DNA from: an uncultured Formosa sp.
Lineage (GTDB): Bacteria; Bacteroidota; Bacteroidia; Flavobacteriales; Flavobacteriaceae
Direction: 5' to 3'
Assembly: GCF_947500765.1 (NCBI RefSeq)
Contig: NZ_CANMTH010000001.1
Coordinates: 62,001 to 126,000 of the forward strand
Length of the DNA stretch: 64,000 nt
Shown here: positions 20,962 through 29,454 of the stretch, piece by piece
Layout of the letters: every line of letters starts with the position of its first letter
Position numbering within the stretch: position 1 is the first letter of the stretch
Made by a program: the position numbers and the translations under genes
The notes under the pieces: model-generated
What the model was told of the DNA's origin: nothing
Seen by the model: the letters and a program-made list of their open reading frames with translations, nothing else
The model's database searches: none

Positions 20962-21150
20962 ATGATCTCTATAGGAACTTTTTTAGTTATTGGTGCACCA
21001 CAAATTATCTTAATCGTGGTTATTGTTTTATTACTTTTTGGAGGTAAAAAGATACCTGAACTTATGCGTGGATTAGGAAGCGGTATAAAAGAGTTTAAAG
21101 ACGCATCTAAAGAAGAAGAGGATGGTTTAAAAAAAGACAAAAAGGAATAA
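20962..21150 (+). CDS. tatA: Sec-independent protein translocase TatA/E family
   Basis: [34 protein letters not shown]. Confidence 0.93.
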   Translation: MISIGTFLVIGAPQIILIVVIVLLLFGGKKIPELMRGLGSGIKEFKDASKEEEDGLKKDKKE

Positions 21151-21159
21151 TATAATATT

Positions 21160-21207
21160 TATTACATAAAAAAGCCAACAATTAATTGTTGGCTTTTTTA
21201 TGTAATA
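21160..21207. terminator. Perfect 48-bp palindrome, bidirectional terminator between convergent tatA and DUF4837 genes
   Basis: TATTACATAAAAAAGCCAACAATTAATTGTTGGCTTTTTTATGTAATA is its own reverse complement; U-tracts both ways. Confidence 0.93.
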
Positions 21208-21219
21208 TTTTGTAGGTAA

Positions 21220-22200
21220 TTATTCTATTTTTATAGATTTCAAGATAGCTTCTAACTCAAATACATAGTCGCGTTTTTCTACAGATGGAGCAAAGGTAAA
21301 TCCTTCAACTACAACTAATCTATTGTTCTCCTTATCCTCAATCATATAATTTATAAAAGGTCCAGACATAAAGGCATTTTTAACATCCCAAATCCCTTTA
21401 GTTTCAATAGCGGGCTTATTATCTAATGTCTTTTCAAATAAATAAGGCGCATATGCTTTTTCTGTAATCATAAACGTACCCTCTGTTGGACCAGGAATAT
21501 GAACTTTACCAATAGAGTCTCTAATTTTAATTATTTGATTTACCAAACTATCGTTATGCTTAAGTTTGTTTAATGGCAATTCGTAAACCATTATATTTTG
21601 TGTTCCTGTTGTAATATCTTTTCTTAACCAAAAGAATTTATCATCCTTTTTCGCAATTCGATAAGCAGAGGGAATCTCCATTTTAATACCTAACGCGTTT
21701 TCTATAGTATCTATTTTAAGAAGCGATAATTTAATTCTGCGTTGCTTTTCTTTTGTTTCTTGACTTTTAAAAGCTTCTACAATTTTTAAAGCATTACTTT
21801 CTAATTGCTCAACAACTTCATCTTCAGTTTTACCAGAAACAACCACTACTTTTTGAGGAATTGCAAATACGTTTTTAGCAAATTTGACTGTTGATTCTTT
21901 ATTGGGCCCTATTTCTATTTTTAAAACCGTTCTGTTTTTTGTTACAAAACCACTAAAAACCTGGGGTGGTATTTGACTTAAAGAAAACAATGGTTCGTCT
22001 TGTGGTAAACCATCTACGGGAGATGCCATTGTACTTCGTACAGCTTCACCTACCTTACCTTGCCACATTTCATTACTAACAACAACAGATAAGTTATTAA
22101 GATTTCCAGAAGAGTCTGACAAAAGTTTTTGTTTTTTGCCACCATTACAGCCAGTAAGTACCAACAAAAAAGCTGATACAAAAAATAGAATTTTATGCAT
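21220..22200 (-). CDS. DUF4837 family lipoprotein
   Basis: Lipobox LVLTGC; EGTFMITEKAYAPYLFEKTLDNKPAIETKGIWDVKNAFMSGPFINYMI. Confidence 0.85.
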   Translation of the reverse strand: MHKILFFVSAFLLVLTGCNGGKKQKLLSDSSGNLNNLSVVVSNEMWQGKVGEAVRSTMASPVDGLPQDEPLFSLSQIPPQVFSGFVTKNRTVLKIEIGPNKESTVKFAKNVFAIPQKVVVVSGKTEDEVVEQLESNALKIVEAFKSQETKEKQRRIKLSLLKIDTIENALGIKMEIPSAYRIAKKDDKFFWLRKDITTGTQNIMVYELPLNKLKHNDSLVNQIIKIRDSIGKVHIPGPTEGTFMITEKAYAPYLFEKTLDNKPAIETKGIWDVKNAFMSGPFINYMIEDKENNRLVVVEGFTFAPSVEKRDYVFELEAILKSIKIE

Positions 22201-22223
22201 AATGTTCGATTTTAACAGAATGA

Positions 22224-23876
22224 TTAGCCTTTATACATTTTTAAGGTCATTCCTGGTTTTAAACTTGTACCGCTAATACCGTTCCATTCTTTAATATTTT
22301 CAACAGAAATTCCAGAATGTTTTTGAGCGATGCTCCATAACGAGTCTCCTTGCTTAACAATATAGGTTTTTCCGCTTGAAGTTTTTGTTCCTGAAGACGC
22401 TACAGTTGATGTTGTTTTTTTAGGAGTTACTGTCGAATTTCTTGGATAAATTGTTAGACGTTGTCCTATACTTAAATTATTACTTCTTAGGCCATTCCAT
22501 TGTTTTATTTGGCTTACACGTACACTAAATTTTCTTGCAATTTTACCTAAATAATCTCCAGACCGAACTGTATATCTTGTTTTCGTTTCAGATTCTATAA
22601 ACTGTGGTAATGGTTTTTCTCTTTTATTAAATTCAGCTTTAGCATATGCATAAATTTTTTCTTCATTAGACACAAAAGGCCCAATCGCAGGAATAGGTAA
22701 ACGTAATGTATGGGTTTCGTCTTTTATAAAAGGAATAATATCTAATTTATAGGACGGATTTAAAAACTGTAGCTCTTCAATTTTAACTCCTGTTACTTCA
22801 GAAACCTGATCTAAAGTAATCATTTGTTTCACGTGGAGCGTATCTGTTTCAAGATATGCAAATTCTGGTTTTACTCTAGAAAATCCTAATTCTTCAGCAT
22901 TTTCAAAAATATACATTGTTGCTAAAAAGGCTGGTAAATATCCAGCTGTTTCGCGTGGCAAATAATTTCTAATGTTCCAATAATTTTCATAACCTCCAGA
23001 ACGTCGTATCGCTTTAGTTACATTTCCTGGTCCTGAATTATAGGCCGCTAAAGCCAAATCCCAATCACCAAAAACACTATATAATTTAGAAAGGTATTTT
23101 GCTGCTGCTTCTGTAGATTTTAAAGGATCGCTTCGTTCGTCTACATAACTACTCACATCTAAATCGTAATATTTACCTGTAGCATACATAAATTGCCACA
23201 AACCTGTAGCACCAACTCTAGATTTTGCTCTTGGTTTTAAAGCAGACTCTACAATGGCTAAATATTTTATTTCTAACGGAATATTATAATTATCTAATTC
23301 GCGCTCGAACATCGGGAAGTAATATTCACTTAACATCATTAGTCTTTGAAGAGAGTTTCTTCGGCGCTTTAAATAAGATTTAATAACACTCTCTAAAGCC
23401 GGGTTGTAAACGACATTAAAAGGTGTTTTTGCATCTAATTCTAATAGTCTTTTTTTAAGTGTATCTGTATTTAATTCTGGATAATCGACATCCTCGAAAG
23501 TAAGCTCTGTTACAGATTCGTAAATAGAATCGTACAACGTATTATTATACAACTCTTCTAGCCAAAGCTGATCGACATTTGCAGAGTAAGTATGATCTTT
23601 AAGATTCTCAATATTTAGAGAATCGGTAATCACATTTATATCTTGTTTATAATATTTTTTACCGCTTATAACGGTATCTACAACATATTTTTGACCAGAA
23701 ACTAACATATCTTCTGTTAATCGTTCTGCAACTACTTGTTGTGCTTGAGTTACTTTACTTTCACTAGTAAGTAAAGAATCTTGATCCACTATTTTTGATT
23801 GAGGATTCTGAGCATAAAAACATGTTATTTGTAGAAATGCAAAATAAAAAAAATACGAATTTAGTCGGTGCTTCAT
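22224..23876 (-). CDS. Lytic transglycosylase (MltD-like) with two LysM domains
   Basis: AIVESALKPRAKSRVGATGLWQFM, ALAAYNSGPGNV; YTVRSGDYLGKIARKF and YIVKQGDSLWSIAQKH LysM. Confidence 0.94.
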   Translation of the reverse strand: MKHRLNSYFFYFAFLQITCFYAQNPQSKIVDQDSLLTSESKVTQAQQVVAERLTEDMLVSGQKYVVDTVISGKKYYKQDINVITDSLNIENLKDHTYSANVDQLWLEELYNNTLYDSIYESVTELTFEDVDYPELNTDTLKKRLLELDAKTPFNVVYNPALESVIKSYLKRRRNSLQRLMMLSEYYFPMFERELDNYNIPLEIKYLAIVESALKPRAKSRVGATGLWQFMYATGKYYDLDVSSYVDERSDPLKSTEAAAKYLSKLYSVFGDWDLALAAYNSGPGNVTKAIRRSGGYENYWNIRNYLPRETAGYLPAFLATMYIFENAEELGFSRVKPEFAYLETDTLHVKQMITLDQVSEVTGVKIEELQFLNPSYKLDIIPFIKDETHTLRLPIPAIGPFVSNEEKIYAYAKAEFNKREKPLPQFIESETKTRYTVRSGDYLGKIARKFSVRVSQIKQWNGLRSNNLSIGQRLTIYPRNSTVTPKKTTSTVASSGTKTSSGKTYIVKQGDSLWSIAQKHSGISVENIKEWNGISGTSLKPGMTLKMYKG

Positions 23877-23991
23877 TAATAAAACCTTTAGTTGGGTATA
23901 ACGTGAAAGCCGCTAAATTCGTATTTTTATACTGAAAATGAAAGTTAAAGTTATAAAACTCTTAAGCTATCATTAATTAAATCTGTGTATT

Positions 23992-25179
23992 TTAGTCTAA
24001 AATTGCAGCAATTCCAGGTAAAGTTTTTCCTTCTAAACTTTCTAACATAGCACCACCACCGGTACTTACGTAGCTTACTTTGTCTTCAAAACCAAACTGT
24101 TTTACTGCAGCAACAGAATCTCCTCCACCTACTAAAGAAAACGCTCCATTTTTAGTAGATTCAGCAATAGAATCTCCTAAAGCGATTGTTCCTTTAGCAA
24201 AATTTGGCATTTCAAACACACCTAAAGGACCGTTCCATAAAATAGTTTTGCTCTCTAAAACCACTTTATTAAAGTTCGCGATAGATTTTGGTCCAGCATC
24301 TAAACCTTGCCATCCTTCAGGAATTGCAGTTACATCTACTATTTGAGTTTCTGCATCGTTACTAAAAGCATTTGCAGCAACAACATCTACAGGAATATGT
24401 ATTTGTACGTTTTTCTCTTTAGCTTGCTTTAAAATATCTAAAGCCAATTCCATTTTATCATCTTCACAAATAGAATCTCCAACATGCCCCCCTTGTGCTT
24501 TAACGAAAGTAAATGTCATACCTCCTCCAATAATTAAGTGATCTACTTTATCTAAAATATTTTCGATAATCGTAATTTTAGAAGATACTTTTGCACCTCC
24601 TAAAACAGCTAAAACAGGCTTTTCTCCTGTTTCCATAACCTTTTGGATACTTTCAATTTCTTGAGCTAACAAGAAACCAAAACATTTCTTTTCTGGAAAA
24701 AATTGAGCAACAATAGTTGTAGATGCATGTGCTCTGTGAGCAGTTCCAAAAGCATCATTTACATAAATATCTCCTAATTTAGAAAGTTGCTCTGCAAATT
24801 TTACATCACCAGCAGTTTCTTCAGAATAAAAACGTAAGTTTTCTAATAATAAAACTTCTCCTGGCTGAAGATCTGCAACAGCTTTCTCTGCGACTTCACC
24901 AACACAATCTGAAGCAAATTTTACAGTTACTCCTAAAACATTAGATACTTCATCTATAATATGTTTTAAAGAAAATTCATCCTGAACACCTTTTGGTCTT
25001 CCTAAGTGAGACATTAATACACAGCTTCCTCCATCTTCTAAAATTTTAATAATTGTAGGTTTAGCAGATACTATTCTTGTGTTATCTGTTACATTAAAAT
25101 CCTTATCTAAAGGCACATTAAAATCTACTCTAATTAATGCTTTTTTATTATTAAAATTGAAATCATTAAGTGTTTTCAT
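23992..25179 (-). CDS. pgk: Phosphoglycerate kinase
   Basis: [41 protein letters not shown]. Confidence 0.98.
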   Translation of the reverse strand: MKTLNDFNFNNKKALIRVDFNVPLDKDFNVTDNTRIVSAKPTIIKILEDGGSCVLMSHLGRPKGVQDEFSLKHIIDEVSNVLGVTVKFASDCVGEVAEKAVADLQPGEVLLLENLRFYSEETAGDVKFAEQLSKLGDIYVNDAFGTAHRAHASTTIVAQFFPEKKCFGFLLAQEIESIQKVMETGEKPVLAVLGGAKVSSKITIIENILDKVDHLIIGGGMTFTFVKAQGGHVGDSICEDDKMELALDILKQAKEKNVQIHIPVDVVAANAFSNDAETQIVDVTAIPEGWQGLDAGPKSIANFNKVVLESKTILWNGPLGVFEMPNFAKGTIALGDSIAESTKNGAFSLVGGGDSVAAVKQFGFEDKVSYVSTGGGAMLESLEGKTLPGIAAILD

Positions 25180-25373
25180 CCTAAAAAGTTTTGATGTTAT
25201 TCTACAAATGTAAACAATAATAAACAGCTTTAAAACGTGTTTTTTTACGAAAACGTTTTCTATTTTAAAAGATTTTTAAAAAATTAAGATCACATTACTT
25301 AAAATACAGATAAATCTTAATTTCATTATAAAAGTATCACACATTTAAATCGCTGCTTTAATTAAAAAATATT

Positions 25374-25381
25374 TAGTTTTG
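25374..25381 (+). promoter_or_regulatory. Candidate flavobacterial -7 box (TAGTTTTG) immediately before the holB-like ORF
   Basis: Matches TANNTTTG, ends 4 nt before the ATG at 25386. Confidence 0.5.
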
Positions 25382-25385
25382 CGAC

Positions 25386-26537
25386 ATGTTATTTAAAGAT
25401 ATTTTAGGTCAGGATCATATTAAAAATCATTTAACACAAAGTGTAGATAATGGTCGTATACCACATGCGCAATTATTTGTTGGTCCAGAAGGTTGCGGTA
25501 CCTTACCAATAGCTATCGCTTATGCGCAATATATTTTATGCAAAAACACAAACGGAGAAAATAATACAGGTAACGAATCCTGCAACCTAAAGTTTAATAA
25601 CATTTCCCATCCCGATTTGCATTTTGCTTTTCCTGTAACTACAACTGGTAGTATAAAATCGCATCCTGTTTCTAGTCATTTTTTAACCGAGTGGCGACAA
25701 TTATTAAAAGAACAACCTTACGGAAATCTTTTTGATTGGTATAAAATGTTGGGTGTAGACAATAAACAAGGACAAATTGGTGTAGACGAAGCACAAGATA
25801 TTGTTAAAGCATTAACTTTAAAAGCTTACGAAGGCGGATATAAAGTGATGATTATTTGGATGGCCGAAAAAATGAATGCCGCGGCTGCCAATAAATTATT
25901 AAAATTAATTGAAGAGCCACCTAGCAAAACAGTTTTCCTTTTAATTGCAGAAGAAGAACAAAATATTATAAATACCATTCGTTCCCGCTGTCAAGTTTTA
26001 CATTTTCCGGCACTAGCAGAAGAAGTTATAATTAAAGCACTTGTAAAAGATTACGAGATAAAAGAAAATGTAGCTACTAAAATTGCACGTCAATCCAACG
26101 GAAATTACAACAAAGCTTGCGATTTAGTTTATCACGATTCTGAAGACACTCAATTTGAAGACTGGTTTGTACTTTGGGTACGAAGTGCTTTTAAAGCAAA
26201 AGGAAATAAAGCAGCCATTCACGATATTATAAGTTGGAGTGAAGAGATTGCCAAAACTGGTCGTGAAACACAAAAACAATTTTTACTTTTTTGTATGGAC
26301 TTTTTCCGTCAGGCGATGCTTCTAAATTACAGTGCAAATGAATTAGTATACTTAGAACCTAAAACTGCTTTTAAACTAGAAAAGTTTGCGCCTTTTATTC
26401 ATAACGGAAACATTATGGATATTTATGAAGCGCTTCAGGATGCTATTTATCATATTGAGCGTAACGGAAATTCTAAAATTGTTTTAACAGATTTATCTAT
26501 TAAACTAACACGTTTACTTCATGCGAAACAAGATTAA
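25386..26537 (+). CDS. holB: DNA polymerase III subunit delta' (HolB-like)
   Basis: MLFKDILGQDHIKNHLTQSVDNGRIPHAQLFVGPEGCGT ... AAAANKLLKLIEEPPSKTVFLLIAEEEQNIINTIRSRCQ. Confidence 0.9.
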   Translation: MLFKDILGQDHIKNHLTQSVDNGRIPHAQLFVGPEGCGTLPIAIAYAQYILCKNTNGENNTGNESCNLKFNNISHPDLHFAFPVTTTGSIKSHPVSSHFLTEWRQLLKEQPYGNLFDWYKMLGVDNKQGQIGVDEAQDIVKALTLKAYEGGYKVMIIWMAEKMNAAAANKLLKLIEEPPSKTVFLLIAEEEQNIINTIRSRCQVLHFPALAEEVIIKALVKDYEIKENVATKIARQSNGNYNKACDLVYHDSEDTQFEDWFVLWVRSAFKAKGNKAAIHDIISWSEEIAKTGRETQKQFLLFCMDFFRQAMLLNYSANELVYLEPKTAFKLEKFAPFIHNGNIMDIYEALQDAIYHIERNGNSKIVLTDLSIKLTRLLHAKQD

Positions 26538-26543
26538 ATAGCT

Positions 26544-26939
26544 ATGAAAATTATTTTAAATCATAGCGCAGAATTACTTATTCTTATCTTTTTAATTATT
26601 ACGTTTTTAATGAGTGTTATAGATAAATTAACCGATTGGAAAGGTAATGTCTCCTTTTTAAAATTACATTTTGCTCATACGTTTGTACCACCATTAATTC
26701 CGACAACTTTATTTATTATTTTAATTTTAGAAGTACTAACAACCCTGTTTTGTAGTCTTGGAATTTTTGAAATTATAACTCAGAAAAGCACTAATTTCTC
26801 ACTGTTGGGTACCATTTTTTCTTGCCTAGTTTTACTCATATTTTTAATAGGCCAACGTATTGCGAAAGATTTTGATGGCGCCAGAAACATTACTATTTAT
26901 TTTATAGTTTCAATCTTTGCTGTTTTTCTATTTCAATAG
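26544..26939 (+). CDS. DoxX-like small membrane protein
   Basis: Four TM helices; FLMSVIDKLTDWKGNVSFLKLHFAHTFVP. Confidence 0.7.
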   Translation: MKIILNHSAELLILIFLIITFLMSVIDKLTDWKGNVSFLKLHFAHTFVPPLIPTTLFIILILEVLTTLFCSLGIFEIITQKSTNFSLLGTIFSCLVLLIFLIGQRIAKDFDGARNITIYFIVSIFAVFLFQ

Positions 26940-27085
26940 GAATATTACACATCATTTATTCAAGAAAAAAACAATTTATTTTTTTTGTTTAAAATTTCAT
27001 TTTTAATCAACTTTCATAATTTTATTTTTTAAAAAAAATTGATGTTTATTTTAATAATTAAATAGCTAGTAATCAATAAAATACA

Positions 27086-27181
27086 TCTTTTTTAATTTTG
27101 AACTCATTGTACAAAAAAAGAACAAAAAATTTATCTATTGATTCAAAAATTTTACGCTGTATTATTTTAAGTTTTTTCTAA
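27086..27181. repeat. Copy A of a ~95-bp diverged direct repeat flanking the orphan gene 27488-28462
   Basis: TTAATTTTGAACTCAT...TATTGATTCAAAA...TATTATTTTAAGTTTTTTCTAAA aligns with 28497-28591. Confidence 0.65.
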
Positions 27182-27365
27182 AAAAAATACGTTCAAATTT
27201 TCTATTTTAAAGACCACTCCTAATACAAACTCATAACTATTAAATCTTATCAATTTAAACTTTTATCTATCGCATTTAAGCGGTAGCTGCCCTAGCTTTA
27301 CAGAACAAAATTTATTTCTCATTTTATAGTAACATAACATGTAAAATCAATATATAATTCTAAAG

Positions 27366-27400
27366 TAATTACAGATATAAAATGGTTATCTCTGTAATTA
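27366..27400. repeat. Inverted repeat/hairpin upstream of orphan secreted-protein gene
   Basis: TAATTACAGA tataaaatggttatc TCTGTAATTA; 10-bp perfect stem extendable by 4 bp after one mismatch, 5-nt loop. Confidence 0.75.
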
Positions 27401-27487
27401 AAATATTTATAAAACGAATTAAGGAAAACGATATGGAGTTAAATATAATTTATCGTTAATTGATAGTGTCATAAAAATTACACAATT

Positions 27488-28462
27488 ATGAAATACATTT
27501 TAACTTTCCTGCTACCAATAATTGCTTTTAGCCAAAATTATAAAACCACTAACAAAGACTTTAATAATGATGGGGATTTAGACACTTTAGAATCTTATTA
27601 CGACGGAGGAAGTAGTTTTGGAGGCACTTATGTTACACTGATAAACGGAAAGACAAAAGATACTTTTAAACTTAATAGTTTTGGATGTTTTTGCGATATA
27701 AAGGAAACTATTCTTATTCCACCTAAATTAATGGAAGACAGTAATAAACCCTTTTTAGACGCTATTAAAAAAGAATTGTTACCTGAAAAATGGGATACAC
27801 CGGAAGCGTCACTGCAATGGCTAATCACCTCTAATATGAATTATAAAAAATTAAAAGATAATACATATTTCGACTTAATTATTAACACGCCACCAAAATG
27901 GATTTCAGGAGAAATAAAATTACCTAAAACCTACTATATTGATGTTAAAGGCGAGACACTTGATAAATTATTTTTTACTAATGGCAAAGTTCCAGATTGG
28001 TACAATCCATTAACAACAGAAGGTTGGTTAATTTACTATGGACACAATCATTTTCGAAATAAAAATGAAAATGGCTTACTTATGATTGAAAAATCTCCTG
28101 CTTATAAAGTCTTTAAGTCATCTCAAGGAGTTATTTTAAAAAAAGATAATTCTTATGCTTGGCTTTTTGTTGCAGATTACGGAATCACTGGTTCTCCCGA
28201 AAAATTAAGGAGAGATGCCATTGGCAAGTTAAAATTAGTAAATAACTATATTATTATTCAACTAACTAATTCTCTAAATTTTTCAAATCCTATTTTTATT
28301 ATTGATATTGAAAAAGGAATTACTGTAAGACTAAATGATGATGAAGATTACAAAAAAATATATAAAATAGAGAAGGATGAAATAATCATTGAAACGACTT
28401 TAAATACTAAATCATATCTATTAAAAGACCTCTTTAAAGAGTTAAATAAAATTGAATTATAA
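27488..28462 (+). CDS. Hypothetical secreted protein with EF-hand-like DFNNDGDLDTLE loop
   Basis: Signal peptide MKYILTFLLPIIAFSQ; clean 324-aa ORF; no family recognised. Confidence 0.75.
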   Translation: MKYILTFLLPIIAFSQNYKTTNKDFNNDGDLDTLESYYDGGSSFGGTYVTLINGKTKDTFKLNSFGCFCDIKETILIPPKLMEDSNKPFLDAIKKELLPEKWDTPEASLQWLITSNMNYKKLKDNTYFDLIINTPPKWISGEIKLPKTYYIDVKGETLDKLFFTNGKVPDWYNPLTTEGWLIYYGHNHFRNKNENGLLMIEKSPAYKVFKSSQGVILKKDNSYAWLFVADYGITGSPEKLRRDAIGKLKLVNNYIIIQLTNSLNFSNPIFIIDIEKGITVRLNDDEDYKKIYKIEKDEIIIETTLNTKSYLLKDLFKELNKIEL

Positions 28463-28496
28463 ACTTATATATAGTGTTGTAATAATAAAGTTTTTA

Positions 28497-28591
28497 GTCT
28501 TTTTAATTTTAAACTCATCCCTTAAAAAAACACAAAATTTACACCTATTGGTTCAAAATTTTGTGTTCTATTATTTTAAATATTTTCTAAA
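28497..28591. repeat. Copy B of the ~95-bp diverged direct repeat
   Basis: Same orientation as 27086-27181; shared TTAATTTT-AACTCAT, CTATTG-TTCAAAA, TATTATTTTAA, TTTTCTAAA blocks. Confidence 0.65.
28530..28566. terminator. Hairpin between convergent 27488-28462(+) and DUF4249(-) genes
   Basis: ACACAAAATTT [acacctattggttca] AAATTTTGTGT perfect 11-bp stem; A7 run at left gives U-tract on minus transcript. Confidence 0.7.
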
Positions 28592-28597
28592 GATATA

Positions 28598-29449
28598 TTA
28601 CTCTTCATCTTCAATAAAAGTATAAGTTACAGCATCTGTTTGAGTCACTCTAAAATAGCCATACGGGTAATTATCTGCATTAGTAATATTTATGCAATTT
28701 CCTCGTAATTCTACAGGAGCAGGACTAAACGGATTCCCAGAACTTCCAGATTGACCAATAAGAATATCCATGTAATTATAATACGTTTCTGAAACATTAT
28801 AAAGATTAACATCTACTATATCTCCAGGTTCAAATTCATCTTCTTCATCGTCTCCGTCTTTTTCAAAAAACATATGTACTTCATTACCGTTTAAAAATTC
28901 ATCTGAAACACTAAATAGCGTTGGATATAAATCGCCTACTTCAAAATATCTTAAAATATAAAAATTAGTTTCGTCAACAGGATCATTAAAATACACATTC
29001 AACTCTAAAGCCTCTGGTAAAAATCCACCATCACGAGATTGCGTAACACGAGTAATACTGGTTGTTGGTAATAAGGTTTCTGTAGCCGTAAATGTTTCAC
29101 CGTTATATACAACATTCAGTGTATAAGTTTCATCTAATAAGGCTCCAAAAGATGTCGTTGTATACTCACCATTTAACTGATCTTCGAAAACAAAAACAGC
29201 ATTATCACTAACTCGAGTCACGGTTACTTCTGCACCTGTAACAGCTCTTGGCTCTTCGGTTTCAAAATACGGTGTTGTTGTACTTAATTTTATTGTTTGC
29301 TCCATTCCAGAAGTTCCCTTTACAATATCTAAAGACGCTTCTATAACAAGTCTTGCATCTGCAGTTGGCACATCTACCTCGACCACATCTGTACACGATG
29401 TTAACATACTAAATAGAGCTACTAAAAAAATATATAATGTGTTTTTCAT
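28598..29449 (-). CDS. DUF4249 domain-containing lipoprotein
   Basis: Lipobox LTSC; adjacent to TonB-dependent receptor; TADARLVIEASLDIVKG, YTLNVVYNGETFTATETLLP. Confidence 0.85.
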   Translation of the reverse strand: MKNTLYIFLVALFSMLTSCTDVVEVDVPTADARLVIEASLDIVKGTSGMEQTIKLSTTTPYFETEEPRAVTGAEVTVTRVSDNAVFVFEDQLNGEYTTTSFGALLDETYTLNVVYNGETFTATETLLPTTSITRVTQSRDGGFLPEALELNVYFNDPVDETNFYILRYFEVGDLYPTLFSVSDEFLNGNEVHMFFEKDGDDEEDEFEPGDIVDVNLYNVSETYYNYMDILIGQSGSSGNPFSPAPVELRGNCINITNADNYPYGYFRVTQTDAVTYTFIEDEE

Positions 29450-29454
29450 GAGGA

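Noticed and set aside
20946-21140. Minus-strand 64-aa ORF over tatA
   Set aside because: Antisense to TatA with clear motif and promoter box
24080-24346. Plus-strand 88-aa ORF inside pgk
   Set aside because: Antisense to phosphoglycerate kinase; no start/promoter context
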